Part shown: one piece after another, positions 53,285 to 63,258 of the stretch | Layout of the letters: every line of letters starts with the position of its first letter | Numbering within the stretch: position 1 is the first letter of the stretch | NCBI GenBank assembly: GCA_012519695.1 | Contig: JAAYPT010000046.1 | Span: forward strand, 1-64,000 | Direction of reading: 5' to 3' | DNA from: Clostridiales bacterium | Lineage (GTDB): Bacteria; Bacillota; Clostridia; Lachnospirales; Lachnospiraceae | Length of the DNA stretch: 64,000 nucleotides | The notes under the pieces: generated by a model | The model's input: the letters and a program-made list of their open reading frames with translations, nothing else | Told to the model about the DNA's origin: nothing | The model's database searches: none | Program-made: the position numbers and the translations under genes

Positions 53285-56175
53285 ATGAGAAAATTTCATG
53301 AAAGATGTAGTATTGTTACAATTGCAATAATGGTATTAGTTTTAACAGTACTTTCGGTCAGGGTATTTGCGGCGGAACAACAGGAGGAAAAGGACGAAAA
53401 GGAGGAAATTACAGTAGGTTATACACCATATGATCCAATGATAAAGGAAGATAAAGATGGAAACTTATATGGATATGGTGTCACTTATCTGAATGAATTG
53501 GCAAGAAGAGCCGGGTGGACGTATAAATTTGTGAAAGTGAATGAGAGTGAACGGATTGAAAAGTTATTAAATGGAGATATTGATTTATTATGTGGTATAC
53601 ATAAAGACTGTGCTCAAAAAGATCAGTTATTGTTCTGTAAAGAGACAACTGCTTTGGAGTATGGAATGTTGGCTACATTAAAAAATAATACAGATATCTT
53701 TTTTGATGATTTTCAGCATATTAATGGAAAAAAGATTGGAATAAATACAAGCTCCGATTTGGAAAACGCACTGGTTCGTTATGCAAAGAAAAATGGAATT
53801 TCATATGAACCGGTTTATTTTGATGATTATGAGAGCTTACAAGAGGCACTGAATAACAAAACCATAGATATTATGTTAGTGTCAAGCTTAAGAGATATTG
53901 ATAATATTAAATATGTAGGAAAAACATATTCCATACCGGAATCTTTTGCAGTAAGTGGAAATAATCCGCAGCTAATGGATAAGCTGAATAAAACAGATTT
54001 AGAGTTAAAACGTGAACAACCTTTTTATATTGCAGCTTTGCATGAAGTGTTTTTTGGTGTGCCGTATCAAAAACTGACAGGAATCACCAGAGAAGAATAT
54101 GAGTATGTTTCAAGTGAACCTACGATAAAAGTGGCATATAATTCTGACAGCTATCCAATTGAATATACAGATGAAAAGACAAATAAATATGCAGGGGTTT
54201 ATGCGGAAACCATGCAGTTAATTTCACAAGAGAGTGGCTTGAAGTTTGAGTATATTCCGATAAAAGATTTTTCAAAAGCATGGGAAATGGTTCGGGATGG
54301 AGAGGCAGATATCATTGCAGGAAGCTATATGGATAGGGAACTGGCAGAAAAATATCATATGCTGTATTCCCAAAGTTATCTTTCCGAAGAGTATACAATC
54401 GTAGGGCGAAAGGGAGAGGAAATACCGGAAAATGCAGTAATTGCTTTGCCGAAATGTTTTGTAGAAATTCAATCGTATTTTCAAAGTGAAGAGCCAAAGT
54501 GGGAAATCAAAGAGTATAAGGATATAACTACATGTTTGGAGGCGGTAAATGAAGGAGAGGCAGATTTAACAGCAGTAAATTCTGTTTTTCTACAGACGGT
54601 GTATAATCTTAGTAATTATGAGCAGCTGCGTATCGTGCCGAATATGACTCGTACGATACCGATTTATATTGGAATTGGAGAAAATACACAAAATGCTTCT
54701 GTATTAAAAAGTATTCTGGATAAAACCATAAATAAAATACCGGAAGAAAAGTTCCAAAAATGTGTAACGGAGAATGCAATTAATATATCCTATAAACCAA
54801 CCATATGGGAAGTGGTACGCCAATTTATACCACATATATTGCTGGCAATTTCAGCAGTGATTGTTGCAGTAGCATATATTATTTCCAAAAGAGAGAAGCA
54901 TTACAAGCATTTAGCATTGACAGATTCAGTAACCGGACTGTGGAATGAAGTAAAATTTAACAAAGAGGCACAGGAGCTTCTGGAGAAGAATCCGGAGCAG
55001 GCATACATCGTAATTACTATTGACATAAATAAGTTTAAGTTTATAAATAACGATTTTGGTATTCGTGTAGGGGATAACATACTTAAAACACTGGGAAAAA
55101 GAATACAGGAAATTTTCGGAGGAGTAGGAATTTATGCCAGAGAAGCGGCAGATGTTTTCATGATAATGATGGCTGAAAAAGATTATCGAGAAGAAATGTT
55201 GCGTCCGCTGGGAAAGGAAATTTCTTTTGAAAATGCCGGAAAACGTCAGAGTTATAGAATCACCATAAAAGCGGGAATCTGTGTAATCGAAGCAGGTGGA
55301 GAAAGAAAAGATATTTCCCGATATGTAGATCAGGCATCTATGGCAAGAAAGAACATAAAGGAAAGTGCCAGTGAGAATATCGCTTATTATGATGAAAAAA
55401 TAAAAAGAGAATAGCACAGGAAATTGCAATTGAAAATAAGATGGAAGATGCACTTTTAAAAGGTGAGTTTCAAGTCTATTTGCAACCGAAATATTATCTG
55501 CCCACAGGTGAAATTGTAGGCGCAGAGGCTTTGGTAAGGTGGGTAGAACCAAGTGGAAAGATTATTCCGCCGGATAACTTTATACCATTATTTGAACGCA
55601 ACGGATTTATTATACAGGTTGACTTTTATGTGTATGAGCAGGTAATGAAACGCATGCAGAAGTGGAAACAGGAAGGAAGAAGACCAATTTGTGTATCAGT
55701 AAATGTGTCCAGAGTGCATGTAAGAACCTATGACTTTTTCCAGAGATTAAACGAGCTAATTGAAAAATTTCAGATACCAAAAGAGTATTTCGAGCTGGAA
55801 TTGACAGAGACTATCATGGGAAGTGCGCAGGGAATGACAAAGGACTTTATACAGGAGTGTAAAAAGCAAGGTTATAAAGTATCCATTGATGATTTTGGAA
55901 GCGGATATTCTTCCTTGAATTTATTAAAAGATTTACCGGTGGATATTTTAAAAATTGACAAAGGATTTTTGGATGAAACAGCAGAATCAGAACGAAGCAG
56001 TATTATTGTAGAACAAGTAGTGGAAATGGCAAAGAAAATGAAGATAGGTACCTTGTGCGAAGGAGTGGAAACGCTAAAGCAGGCAGAATTTTTAAAAGGA
56101 ATTGGATGCGACATGGCACAGGGATATTTGTTCTCAAAACCAATTCCCATGGAAGAATTTGAAAAAATGATTTAA
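53285..56175 (+). pseudogene. Membrane sensor GGDEF-EAL protein split by a frameshift
   Basis: The first part (53285-55414) has a signal peptide, two solute-binding-protein (SBP_bac_3) domains, one membrane helix and a GGDEF domain whose signature is degenerate (REAADVF), so diguanylate cyclase activity is unlikely. It stops at TAG in KIKRE. In another frame, RIAQEIAIENKMEDALLKG continues into an EAL domain (55441-56175) with AEALVRW, ELTETI, DDFGSGYSSL, LKIDK and EGVET, so the phosphodiesterase part is intact. A single missing base near 55405-55412 explains the split. The C-terminal ATG might still be translated. Confidence 0.87.
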
Positions 56176-56238
56176 AAATGGCTAAAAAAGAGGTGAAATA
56201 TAAGGGAAATAGAGAAAAATAAAGGGAGCGACGAAACA

Positions 56239-56975
56239 ATGAAATATGAATTAAAAAATGAACAATTGACAGTTGGTTTTGAAACCAAAGGAGCAGAAAT
56301 GATTTCCCTGAGGGGAAACAAAAGCGGAAAGGAATATTTGTGGAATGCAGATGCAAAGTTCTAGGGTAGACATTCACCGGTATTGTTTCCGATTGTAGGA
56401 CGTGTTCGTGATAATACATATAGATATGACGGACAGGAATATCATTTATTCCAGCATGGATTTGCAAGAGATATGGAATTCGAATGTATTTCACAGGAGC
56501 CGGAAGAAATATGGTTCCGTTTGAAGGCAACACCAGATACAAAGAGGAATTATCCATTTGAATTTCAATTAGAAATCGGATATCGTTTGGAAAATGATAC
56601 AGTACGGGTAATGTGGAAGGTTACAAATTTAGAAAAAGAGAAAGAAATGCATTTTTCCATTGGTGCACATCCGGCATTTATGTGTCCATTGAACGAAGGA
56701 TAAAAACAGAGTGATTATGGTATTGTAATGGATGAAGAAGAGGAAGTAATGTATTCATTCATAAGCGCAGAAGATGGATTGATGTTTAATCACAAGAATG
56801 GCTTAAAATTAGAGCACGGCTATCATAAGTTTGAAGAAGGATTTTTTGATGAAAGTGCCTATATCATAGAAAAATATCAGGTGCGAAAAGTTTCCTTGGT
56901 AGACCCCCAGAAGAAACCATATATTACTGTATCTTTTCAGGCTCCGGTAGTGGGAATCACAATAGAGAAATCAGG
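56239..56975 (+). pseudogene. Decayed aldose-1-epimerase-like gene
   Basis: In one reading frame the sequence encodes a galactose mutarotase-family protein (LFPIVGRVRDNTY, YHLFQHGFARD, SIGAHPAFMCPL). TAG at 56362-56364 replaces a Trp expected in KFWGRHSP, and TAA at 56701-56703 interrupts NEG-KQSDYGI. The C-terminus runs out of family resemblance after SFQAPVVGI and the frame continues into the start of the EamA gene, so the 3' end is deleted. Two stops plus truncation indicate a true pseudogene and not a sequencing error. Confidence 0.85.
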
Positions 56976-56984
56976 TGACAAAAG

Positions 56985-57851
56985 ATGTGGATACTTTTTG
57001 CAACGGGCTCTGCTTTATTTGCAGGAGCAACTGCAATTCTTGCAAAAATAGGTGTAAAAAATACAGATTCAGATGTGGCAACGGCATTGCGAACCATAGT
57101 AGTATTGCTGTTTTCCTGGCTGATGGTATTTGTGACAAATTCCTATGTTCCCATTGATGAAGTAACACAAAAAACATTGTGGTTGCTGGTTTTGTCAGGA
57201 GTAGCAACCGGAGCATCCTGGTTATGCTATTTCAAGGCATTACAGCTGGGAGATGTAAATAAGGTAACGCCAATCGATAAGACCAGTACCGTACTTACCA
57301 TGATATTGGCATTTCTGTTTTTAGGTGAAGCTTTTAACGTTCCAATGTTTATCGGAATGGTTGGAATTTTAGCAGGAACCATGCTAATGATAGAAAAAAA
57401 GGAAACGGTGGTTACACAACAGCAGAAAAAAGATTATCGCTGGCTGATATATGCAATACTTTCAGCCGTGTTTGCCAGTGCAACTTCTATTCTTGGAAAA
57501 TTAGGAATGGAGGGAATTCCATCTAATTACGGAACGGCAGTGCGTACCGGAGTAGTGCTTGTAATGGCATGGGTAGTGGTATTTTTGCAAAAGAAACAAT
57601 CAAAGGTAAAAGAGGTTGGAAAGACCAGCTGGATATTCTTGATACTTTCCGGAGTGACAACCGGTATGTCTTGGTTGTGTTATTATCGGGCATTGCAGGA
57701 AGGACCGGCTAGTATCGTAGTACCAATTGATAAATTAAGCATATTGATTACGATATTGTTTGCAAGGGTATTCCTAAAAGAACGACTGACGAAAAAGGCA
57801 GTTGTGGGGTTAGTGCTGTTAGTGGCAGGAACCTTAGTCTTATTGTTATAA
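56985..57851 (+). CDS. EamA/DMT-family transporter
   Basis: This 288-residue protein has ten membrane helices formed by two EamA repeats, each carrying GVATGASWLCYFKALQLG / GVTTGMSWLCYYRALQEG-like and VTPIDK / VVPIDK elements. Family members export amino acids, nucleosides or drugs; the cargo is unknown. AGGTGAC precedes the ATG. It is the only intact gene between two pseudogenes and overlaps the frame of the decayed epimerase. Confidence 0.85.
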   Translation: MWILFATGSALFAGATAILAKIGVKNTDSDVATALRTIVVLLFSWLMVFVTNSYVPIDEVTQKTLWLLVLSGVATGASWLCYFKALQLGDVNKVTPIDKTSTVLTMILAFLFLGEAFNVPMFIGMVGILAGTMLMIEKKETVVTQQQKKDYRWLIYAILSAVFASATSILGKLGMEGIPSNYGTAVRTGVVLVMAWVVVFLQKKQSKVKEVGKTSWIFLILSGVTTGMSWLCYYRALQEGPASIVVPIDKLSILITILFARVFLKERLTKKAVVGLVLLVAGTLVLLL

Positions 57852-57892
57852 GAAATGTGATTATGAGATATTATTTTGTGTAGTGATAGAAG

Positions 57893-57947
57893 AAGAAAGG
57901 TTTTAATAGAAAGATAATAAGTCTATGAAAACCTTTCTTTTTTTTGC
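57893..57947 (+). terminator. Terminator of the EamA gene
   Basis: AGAAAGGTTTT pairs with AAAACCTTTCT around AATAGAAAGATAATAAGTCTATG, followed by eight Ts. Confidence 0.85.
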
Positions 57948-57992
57948 AATGAAAAATTTGATTAGATAAATATAAAAAAAGAAGGAAAAATA

Positions 57993-58840
57993 ATGAATAG
58001 ACAAATTATAAACAAGATAGTAAAAGCAAGTGGAATACAAGAAGGAGAGATGGTACTTTTGCATTTCTGGGGCGAACAGGAGCAAGAGGATGTTTTAGAA
58101 GAATTTGCAGAAACAGTCGTGGCAGCAGGTGCGTCTCCATTAGAGTTACGTCAGTCCAGAAGTAGAAATCAGAAGTTGTTTGCTCAGGCAACCGAACGTT
58201 CTTTTGGAAAAAAATATTTTTCTGTTTTTGAAAAGGTGGATACGGTATTAGACATCTTTGTATATCGGCCGGTAGTACTGGGTGCACAGTTAGAACAGGA
58301 ACAGATGATGATTTACAAACACTATATGGGAAATTTGTTTGGGGCATTAGGAAAAGTACAACGTTTCTTGCAGATTCGTATTCCTACCCAGGAAAATGCA
58401 TTGGAGTCAGGATTAGAACCGACAGAATATATTACCCGGAAAAGCATATGACATTGCTTATGAAGTGTTAAAAGAGAATTGTATGAAGAAAATGTAGGAG
58501 CATATGATGATGTAGTATTGGAAATTCATAACGGAATTGTAGAAAAAAGCAATTGTAAAGAAGTAAATGAATTTTTACAGCAGCTTGGAACAGCAGAAAA
58601 AACCGTATGTGAATTGGGATTCGGAATGAATGACCATGTTACAAAGCTTTGTGGTTATGCAGTATTGGGTGAAAAGATGTGCGATACATTTCATATAGCC
58701 ATTGGAGATAATACGATGTTTGGTTGAAAGAATCAGGTACAGTTGCATATGGATCTTGTTGGAAAAGCCCAAATAAATCTGGTAGAATAGGGATAAGTGC
58801 GTTGATTGGGATACATGCTTTAATAATAGTGAAATTATAA
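57993..58840 (+). pseudogene. Decayed M29-type aminopeptidase gene
   Basis: The first segment (57993-58451) resembles the N-terminus of M29/AmpS-like leucyl aminopeptidases. A middle part is missing, then 58482-58727 encodes DDVVLEIHNGIVEKS, CELGFGMNDHVTKLCGYAVL and FHIAIGDNTMFG, the metal-binding end of the family. A TGA at 58728-58730 replaces a codon before KNQVQLHMDLVGKAQI, which continues in the same frame to TAG 58788-58790. An internal deletion and several stops make function unlikely. Confidence 0.8.
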
Positions 58841-58841
58841 A

Positions 58842-59127
58842 GTGGTGGAAGATAGAAAAGACGAGGCAAATCTTTGCAAAGTAGAAGCAAATATTTATGA
58901 TGTTTTTGGAACTTTATATCAGGTATCTTAACGTGAAGCGGAAAAGAACGGAGGAGAAGAAGCTAAAGCAGAGGAAATGTTTTTGAAAAAAGCAGAAACA
59001 GTACCTGCAAACTGGAAGAAATCCTATGAAAAGGCAAAGGAATATCAGGATGTGGCAAAGATTTTAATAGAAGAGACCAAACTTGACACAGTAGAGAAAA
59101 TTATGGCAGAATATCGTAGATTGTAGG
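58842..59127 (+). pseudogene. Remnant of a helical protein gene
   Basis: One frame gives KVEANIYDVFGTLYQVS, a TAA stop, then an acidic, lysine-rich helical run ending at TAG 59125-59127 (MFLKKAETVPANWKKSYEKAKEYQDV and LDTVEKIMAEYRRL parts). I recall similar small helical proteins in gut Firmicutes but cannot name the family. It is probably a broken gene, as the segment lacks a start and has an internal stop. Confidence 0.5.
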
Positions 59128-59137
59128 AGGAAGAATA

Positions 59138-59692
59138 ATGACAGAGACAGAAGCAATTAAATTATTTAAATGCCTGGCGGATAAGTCAAGACTTCAAATA
59201 TTAAAGTCTCTTATGATAGAAGATATGTATGTGGAGCGTCTGGCAGAACGATTGAATCTGACACCACCAACCATTTCTTTTCATTTGAAAAAATTAGAAG
59301 ATGCCGGAGCAGTAGAGTCTTATAAGGATCAGTATTATATGATGTATTCCTTGAAAAAAGAGGTATTTATGACAAAAATCATTGATATTATTAAGGAAGA
59401 ATCTGCGGACTCAAAGCTTCAGGAAGAAAGAGAGGAAGCCTATCGTCAGAAAGTAATCGAGGCATTTTTTGAATACGGTAAGTTAAAGTCAATTCCGGCA
59501 CAAAGGAAAAAGGAGCGAATTGTTTTAGAAGAAATCGCGAAATCCTTTGAAAAAGGGAAAAAGTATACCGAACGAGAAGTAAATATCATAATTGCGGATT
59601 TTAACGATGATTTTTGTACTATCCGCAGAGATATGATATCGGAACAGATATTAGAACGAGATAAGGCAACCTATTGGTTAGCGGAAAATTGA
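59138..59692 (+). CDS. ArsR-type regulator with DUF2087 domain
   Basis: This 184-residue protein has an N-terminal ArsR winged helix (FKCLADKSRLQILKSLM, LTPPTISFHLKKLEDAGAVES) and a C-terminal DUF2087 domain (AQRKKERIVLEEIAKSFEKGKKYTEREVN, IRRDMI). No metal-binding ELCVCD motif is present, so the signal is not an ArsR-type metal. AGGAGGAAGAATA precedes the ATG. It is upstream of the MATE exporter and could control it. Confidence 0.88.
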   Translation: MTETEAIKLFKCLADKSRLQILKSLMIEDMYVERLAERLNLTPPTISFHLKKLEDAGAVESYKDQYYMMYSLKKEVFMTKIIDIIKEESADSKLQEEREEAYRQKVIEAFFEYGKLKSIPAQRKKERIVLEEIAKSFEKGKKYTEREVNIIIADFNDDFCTIRRDMISEQILERDKATYWLAEN

Positions 59693-59769
59693 CAATTTTA
59701 CGAACATATGTTACACTGCATCCATAAAACCTTTATAGGAGTGGATTTTTCAAGAGTAATCTTTTTTCG

Positions 59770-59803
59770 CCACATAATTACATGATTGTAGTTATGTGGT
59801 ATT
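59770..59803 (+). terminator. Terminator or attenuator before the MATE gene
   Basis: CCACATAATTAC pairs with GTAGTTATGTGG (one mismatch) around ATGATT, followed by TATTTTTATG. It lies 22 bases before the MATE start, so it may attenuate read-through from the ArsR gene. Confidence 0.75.
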
Positions 59804-59824
59804 TTTATGTCAAAGGAGAGAAAT

Positions 59825-61159
59825 ATGGATCAGTCATTTATGAAAGAAAAGAAAATTTTACCGTTAGTATTGTCTATGGCGTTGCCGATGGTGATTTCCA
59901 TGGCAGTGAACTCACTGTACAATATTGTGGACAGCTATTTTGTGGCAAAAATCAGTGAAAAAGCCATGACGGCATTAGCTTTGGTATATCCGGTACAGAA
60001 TCTGATTACTTCTATTGCAGTTGGATTTGGTGTGGGAATTAATGCGGTGGTAGCATTTTATTTAGGAGCCAATAATCAGGAAAAGGCAAATAGAGCAGTA
60101 ACTCTGGGTGTATTTTTAAACTTTTTGCATGGTGTGATTTTAACATTTGTCTGCATTGGCGGAATGCCGCTGTTTTTAAAAATGTTTACCTCAGATAAAG
60201 AGGTAACACAGTTGACGCTATTGTATTCTAATCGTGCATTTTTATTCTCTGTTATTATTACCACAGGAATCTCATTAGAAAAAATCTTTCAGGCAGTAGG
60301 TAGAATGAAAGCCTCTATGTTCAGTATGATGTGCGGATTTATTGCAAATATTGTGTTAGACCCACTGATGATTTTTGGAATCGGGCCGTTTCCCGTTATG
60401 GGAATTGCAGGGGCAGCATACGCTACGGGAATCGGACAGTGTATTACATTGCTCATTTACCTCATATTATATAAGACCCGCCCGATTCCGGTAAAAATAG
60501 AACGGAAATATTTAACCAATGATAAGCAACTGGTAGGAAAGCTCTATGCAGTAGGGATTCCTGCAACATTAAATATGGCGTTACCGTCAGTGCTTATTTC
60601 AGCATTAAACGGAATTCTGGCAGGATTTTCGGAAAAGTATGTATTAGTCTTAGGTGTTTATTATAAATTACAAACCTTTATTTATCTGAGTGCTAATGGA
60701 ATTATTCAGGGAATCCGACCATTAATCGGATATAATTACGGTGCAGGTGAAAAGGAAAGAGTAAAAAAGATATTTCATACGGCATTGGGGTTATCCTGTG
60801 TAGTGATGTTAGTAGGAACCCTGTTGTCATGGCTGATACCGGGAAACCTCATCGGTTTATTTACGTCTAATAGTCAGACCGTTCAGATTGGTATTACTGC
60901 ACTGCATGTAATCAGTCTTGGATTCTTGGTATCGGCAGTTTCCCTTACCTGTTCAGGTGCATTAGAAGGTTTGGGAAAAGGAATGCCTTCCTTATATATA
61001 TCATTGGCACGATATATTGTGGTGATGATACCAATGGCATTTGGACTAAGCAGGATATTAGGCGCAAATGGGGTATGGTATAGTTTCCCAATTACAGAGC
61101 TTATCACAGCAGTTTTTTCATATATTATTTACCAAAGAGAAGTATTTGCTATTTCCTAA
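59825..61159 (+). CDS. MATE-family multidrug exporter
   Basis: This 444-residue membrane protein has about twelve helices in two MatE domains, with the family phrases PMVISMAVNSLYNIVDSYFV, GFGVGINAVVAFYLGA and GIIQGIRPLIGYNYGAG. It is probably a Na+- or H+-driven drug or metabolite exporter. The ATG at 59825 follows AAAGGAG; the frame's first ATG at 59807 overlaps the hairpin. The divergent spacing to the ArsR-type gene suggests regulation by it. Confidence 0.9.
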   Translation: MDQSFMKEKKILPLVLSMALPMVISMAVNSLYNIVDSYFVAKISEKAMTALALVYPVQNLITSIAVGFGVGINAVVAFYLGANNQEKANRAVTLGVFLNFLHGVILTFVCIGGMPLFLKMFTSDKEVTQLTLLYSNRAFLFSVIITTGISLEKIFQAVGRMKASMFSMMCGFIANIVLDPLMIFGIGPFPVMGIAGAAYATGIGQCITLLIYLILYKTRPIPVKIERKYLTNDKQLVGKLYAVGIPATLNMALPSVLISALNGILAGFSEKYVLVLGVYYKLQTFIYLSANGIIQGIRPLIGYNYGAGEKERVKKIFHTALGLSCVVMLVGTLLSWLIPGNLIGLFTSNSQTVQIGITALHVISLGFLVSAVSLTCSGALEGLGKGMPSLYISLARYIVVMIPMAFGLSRILGANGVWYSFPITELITAVFSYIIYQREVFAIS

Positions 61160-61212
61160 ATCCAAGTGTATACTTAAGGCATATGAAGTAATTGCAAGAA
61201 AGGGAGCAAACC

Positions 61213-62070
61213 ATGCAAAAGAAAAAAGAAATTAGACAGGAGTATCTGACAGGAGAACGTGCACTGTTTCAGGGAAAAGATTTACAGATATATGATACGG
61301 TATTTGCAGATGGAGAATCACCTTTAAAAGAGAGCCATAATATTGATTTGGTAGGAAGTCTATTTAAGTGGAAATATCCACTTTGGTATAGTAGTAATAT
61401 TACATTGAAAAATTGTACATTGTTTGAGATGGCACGAGCAGGAATTTGGTATACCAATGAGATTTCTGTGGCAGATACCATAATAGAGGCACCGAAGAAT
61501 TTTCGTCGTTGCCAGGGGGTGACGTTACAAAATGTAACTTTCCCAAATGCAGAGGAAACCTTATGGAATTGTAAGGACATCACTATGGAAAATGTCACAG
61601 CAAAGGGTGATTACTTTGCCATGAATTGTCATAACATGAAGATTCAGGATTTTCAATTAGTAGGAAATTATTCCTTTGACGGAGCAGAAAATGTAGAAAT
61701 CCATAATGGGCGGATGTTATCGAAGGATGCATTTTGGAATAGTGATCATGTGACCGTATATGACTCATTTATTTCGGGAGAATATTTAGGCTGGAATGCA
61801 AAAAACTTAACATTGGTAAATTGTACCATAGAAAGTTTACAGGGAATGTGTTATATTGATAACCTTATTATGAAAAACTGTAAGTTGGTAAATACCACAC
61901 TTGCTTTTGAATATTCTACTGTGGATGCAGATATTACCAGCAAGATTGACAGCGTATTGAATCCGTCCGGCGGTACTATTTGTGCAGAGTACATTGATGA
62001 ATTAATAATAGAAAGAGATAAAGTTGACCCCGAAAAGACAAAAATAGTATGTAGACAGGAGAAAAATTAG
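61213..62070 (+). CDS. DUF3737 beta-helix protein
   Basis: This 285-residue protein has many short repeats of N-x-C or x-V-x-N type (NITLKNCTLFE, GVTLQNVTF, DITMENVTA, NLTLVNCTI), giving a right-handed parallel beta-helix as in DUF3737 family members. No catalytic site was recognised. AAAGGGAG precedes the ATG at 61213; the frame's TTG start at 61192 is less likely. It is directly followed by the C-S lyase gene, with one base between. Confidence 0.85.
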   Translation: MQKKKEIRQEYLTGERALFQGKDLQIYDTVFADGESPLKESHNIDLVGSLFKWKYPLWYSSNITLKNCTLFEMARAGIWYTNEISVADTIIEAPKNFRRCQGVTLQNVTFPNAEETLWNCKDITMENVTAKGDYFAMNCHNMKIQDFQLVGNYSFDGAENVEIHNGRMLSKDAFWNSDHVTVYDSFISGEYLGWNAKNLTLVNCTIESLQGMCYIDNLIMKNCKLVNTTLAFEYSTVDADITSKIDSVLNPSGGTICAEYIDELIIERDKVDPEKTKIVCRQEKN

Positions 62071-62071
62071 T

Positions 62072-63244
62072 ATGAAATACAATTTTGATACGCCCATAAA
62101 TCGTAGAAATACCAACTCCTTGAAGTGGGATATTGCAGAAAATGAACTTCCTATGTGGGTAGCAGATATGGATTTTCAAACAGCACCGGAGATTACAGAG
62201 GCGATAACAAAAAGAGCCGCACACGGTGTTTTCGGATATACCATTGTACCGGATGAGTGGTATGAAGCATACATTGGATGGTGGAAAAACAGACATGCAT
62301 TCCAGATAGAAAAGGAATGGATGATGTTTTGTACAGGAGTAGTACCGGCTATTTCCAGTATTGTACGAAAAATGACCACTGTAGGTGAAAATGTGTTAAT
62401 ACAGACACCGGTGTATAATATTTTCTTTAACTCCATTGTAAATAATGGAAGAAATGTATTGCAAAGTCCCTTGAAATATGATGGAACAGCCTATACCATT
62501 GATTTTGCAGACTTAGAAGAAAAGCTTTCTAATCCACAGACTACCATGATGATTCTTTGTAATCCCCATAATCCGGTAGGAAAAATATGGGATAGAGACA
62601 CATTAGAGAAAATAGGAGAACTATGTTGGAAGCATCATGTACTGGTACTTTCAGATGAAATCCATTGTGATTTGACAGCACCGGGAAGTGCGTATATTCC
62701 GTTTGCATCTGTTTCAGAAACCTGTAGGAAAAACAGTATAACCTGTATTGCTCCAACCAAGGCATTTAATATTGCAGGGTTGCAGACTGCGGCAGTAGTA
62801 GTACCGGATGAAACATTGCGTCATAAGGTAAATCGCGGATTGAATACCGATGAGGTTGCAGAACCAAATGTATTTGCAGTGGAGGCAGCGGTGGCAGCAT
62901 TTACCAAGGGAGAGCCATGGCTAGAGCAGTTAAGAGCATATATATATGAAAACAGGCAGTGTGTAAAAGAGTTTTTAGAAAAAGAGCTTCCGGAAATAAA
63001 GCTGGTATCCGAAAATGCAACCTATTTATTATGGTTAGATTGTAATGGGGTATCAGGGTGTGAAGATGCATCCGGGCTTGCAGAATTTGTGAGAAAGAAA
63101 ACCGGACTGTATTTGTCTGCGGGAGGACAGTATGGCAGAGGCGGAGAAATGTTTTTGCGTATGAATATTGCATGCCCGAGAGAAAGTGTAAAGGATGGAC
63201 TGGAACGCTTGAAAGAAGGATGTAGAGCATATATGCAGAAATAG
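62072..63244 (+). CDS. patB: MalY/PatB-type PLP C-S lyase
   Basis: This 390-residue aminotransferase-fold protein matches the MalY/PatB subgroup: NSLKWDIAENELPMWVADMDF, GYTIVPDEWYEA, CNPHNPVGKIWDRDTLEK, SDEIHCDL and the PLP lysine in APTKAFNIAGLQ. Such enzymes split cystathionine or cysteine conjugates into thiol, pyruvate and ammonia. AGGAGAAAAATTAG precedes the ATG. It is a sulfur enzyme 55 kb from the sulfur operons and could supply homocysteine or release thiols. Confidence 0.9.
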   Translation: MKYNFDTPINRRNTNSLKWDIAENELPMWVADMDFQTAPEITEAITKRAAHGVFGYTIVPDEWYEAYIGWWKNRHAFQIEKEWMMFCTGVVPAISSIVRKMTTVGENVLIQTPVYNIFFNSIVNNGRNVLQSPLKYDGTAYTIDFADLEEKLSNPQTTMMILCNPHNPVGKIWDRDTLEKIGELCWKHHVLVLSDEIHCDLTAPGSAYIPFASVSETCRKNSITCIAPTKAFNIAGLQTAAVVVPDETLRHKVNRGLNTDEVAEPNVFAVEAAVAAFTKGEPWLEQLRAYIYENRQCVKEFLEKELPEIKLVSENATYLLWLDCNGVSGCEDASGLAEFVRKKTGLYLSAGGQYGRGGEMFLRMNIACPRESVKDGLERLKEGCRAYMQK

Positions 63245-63258
63245 AAAGGAGGCACAGA

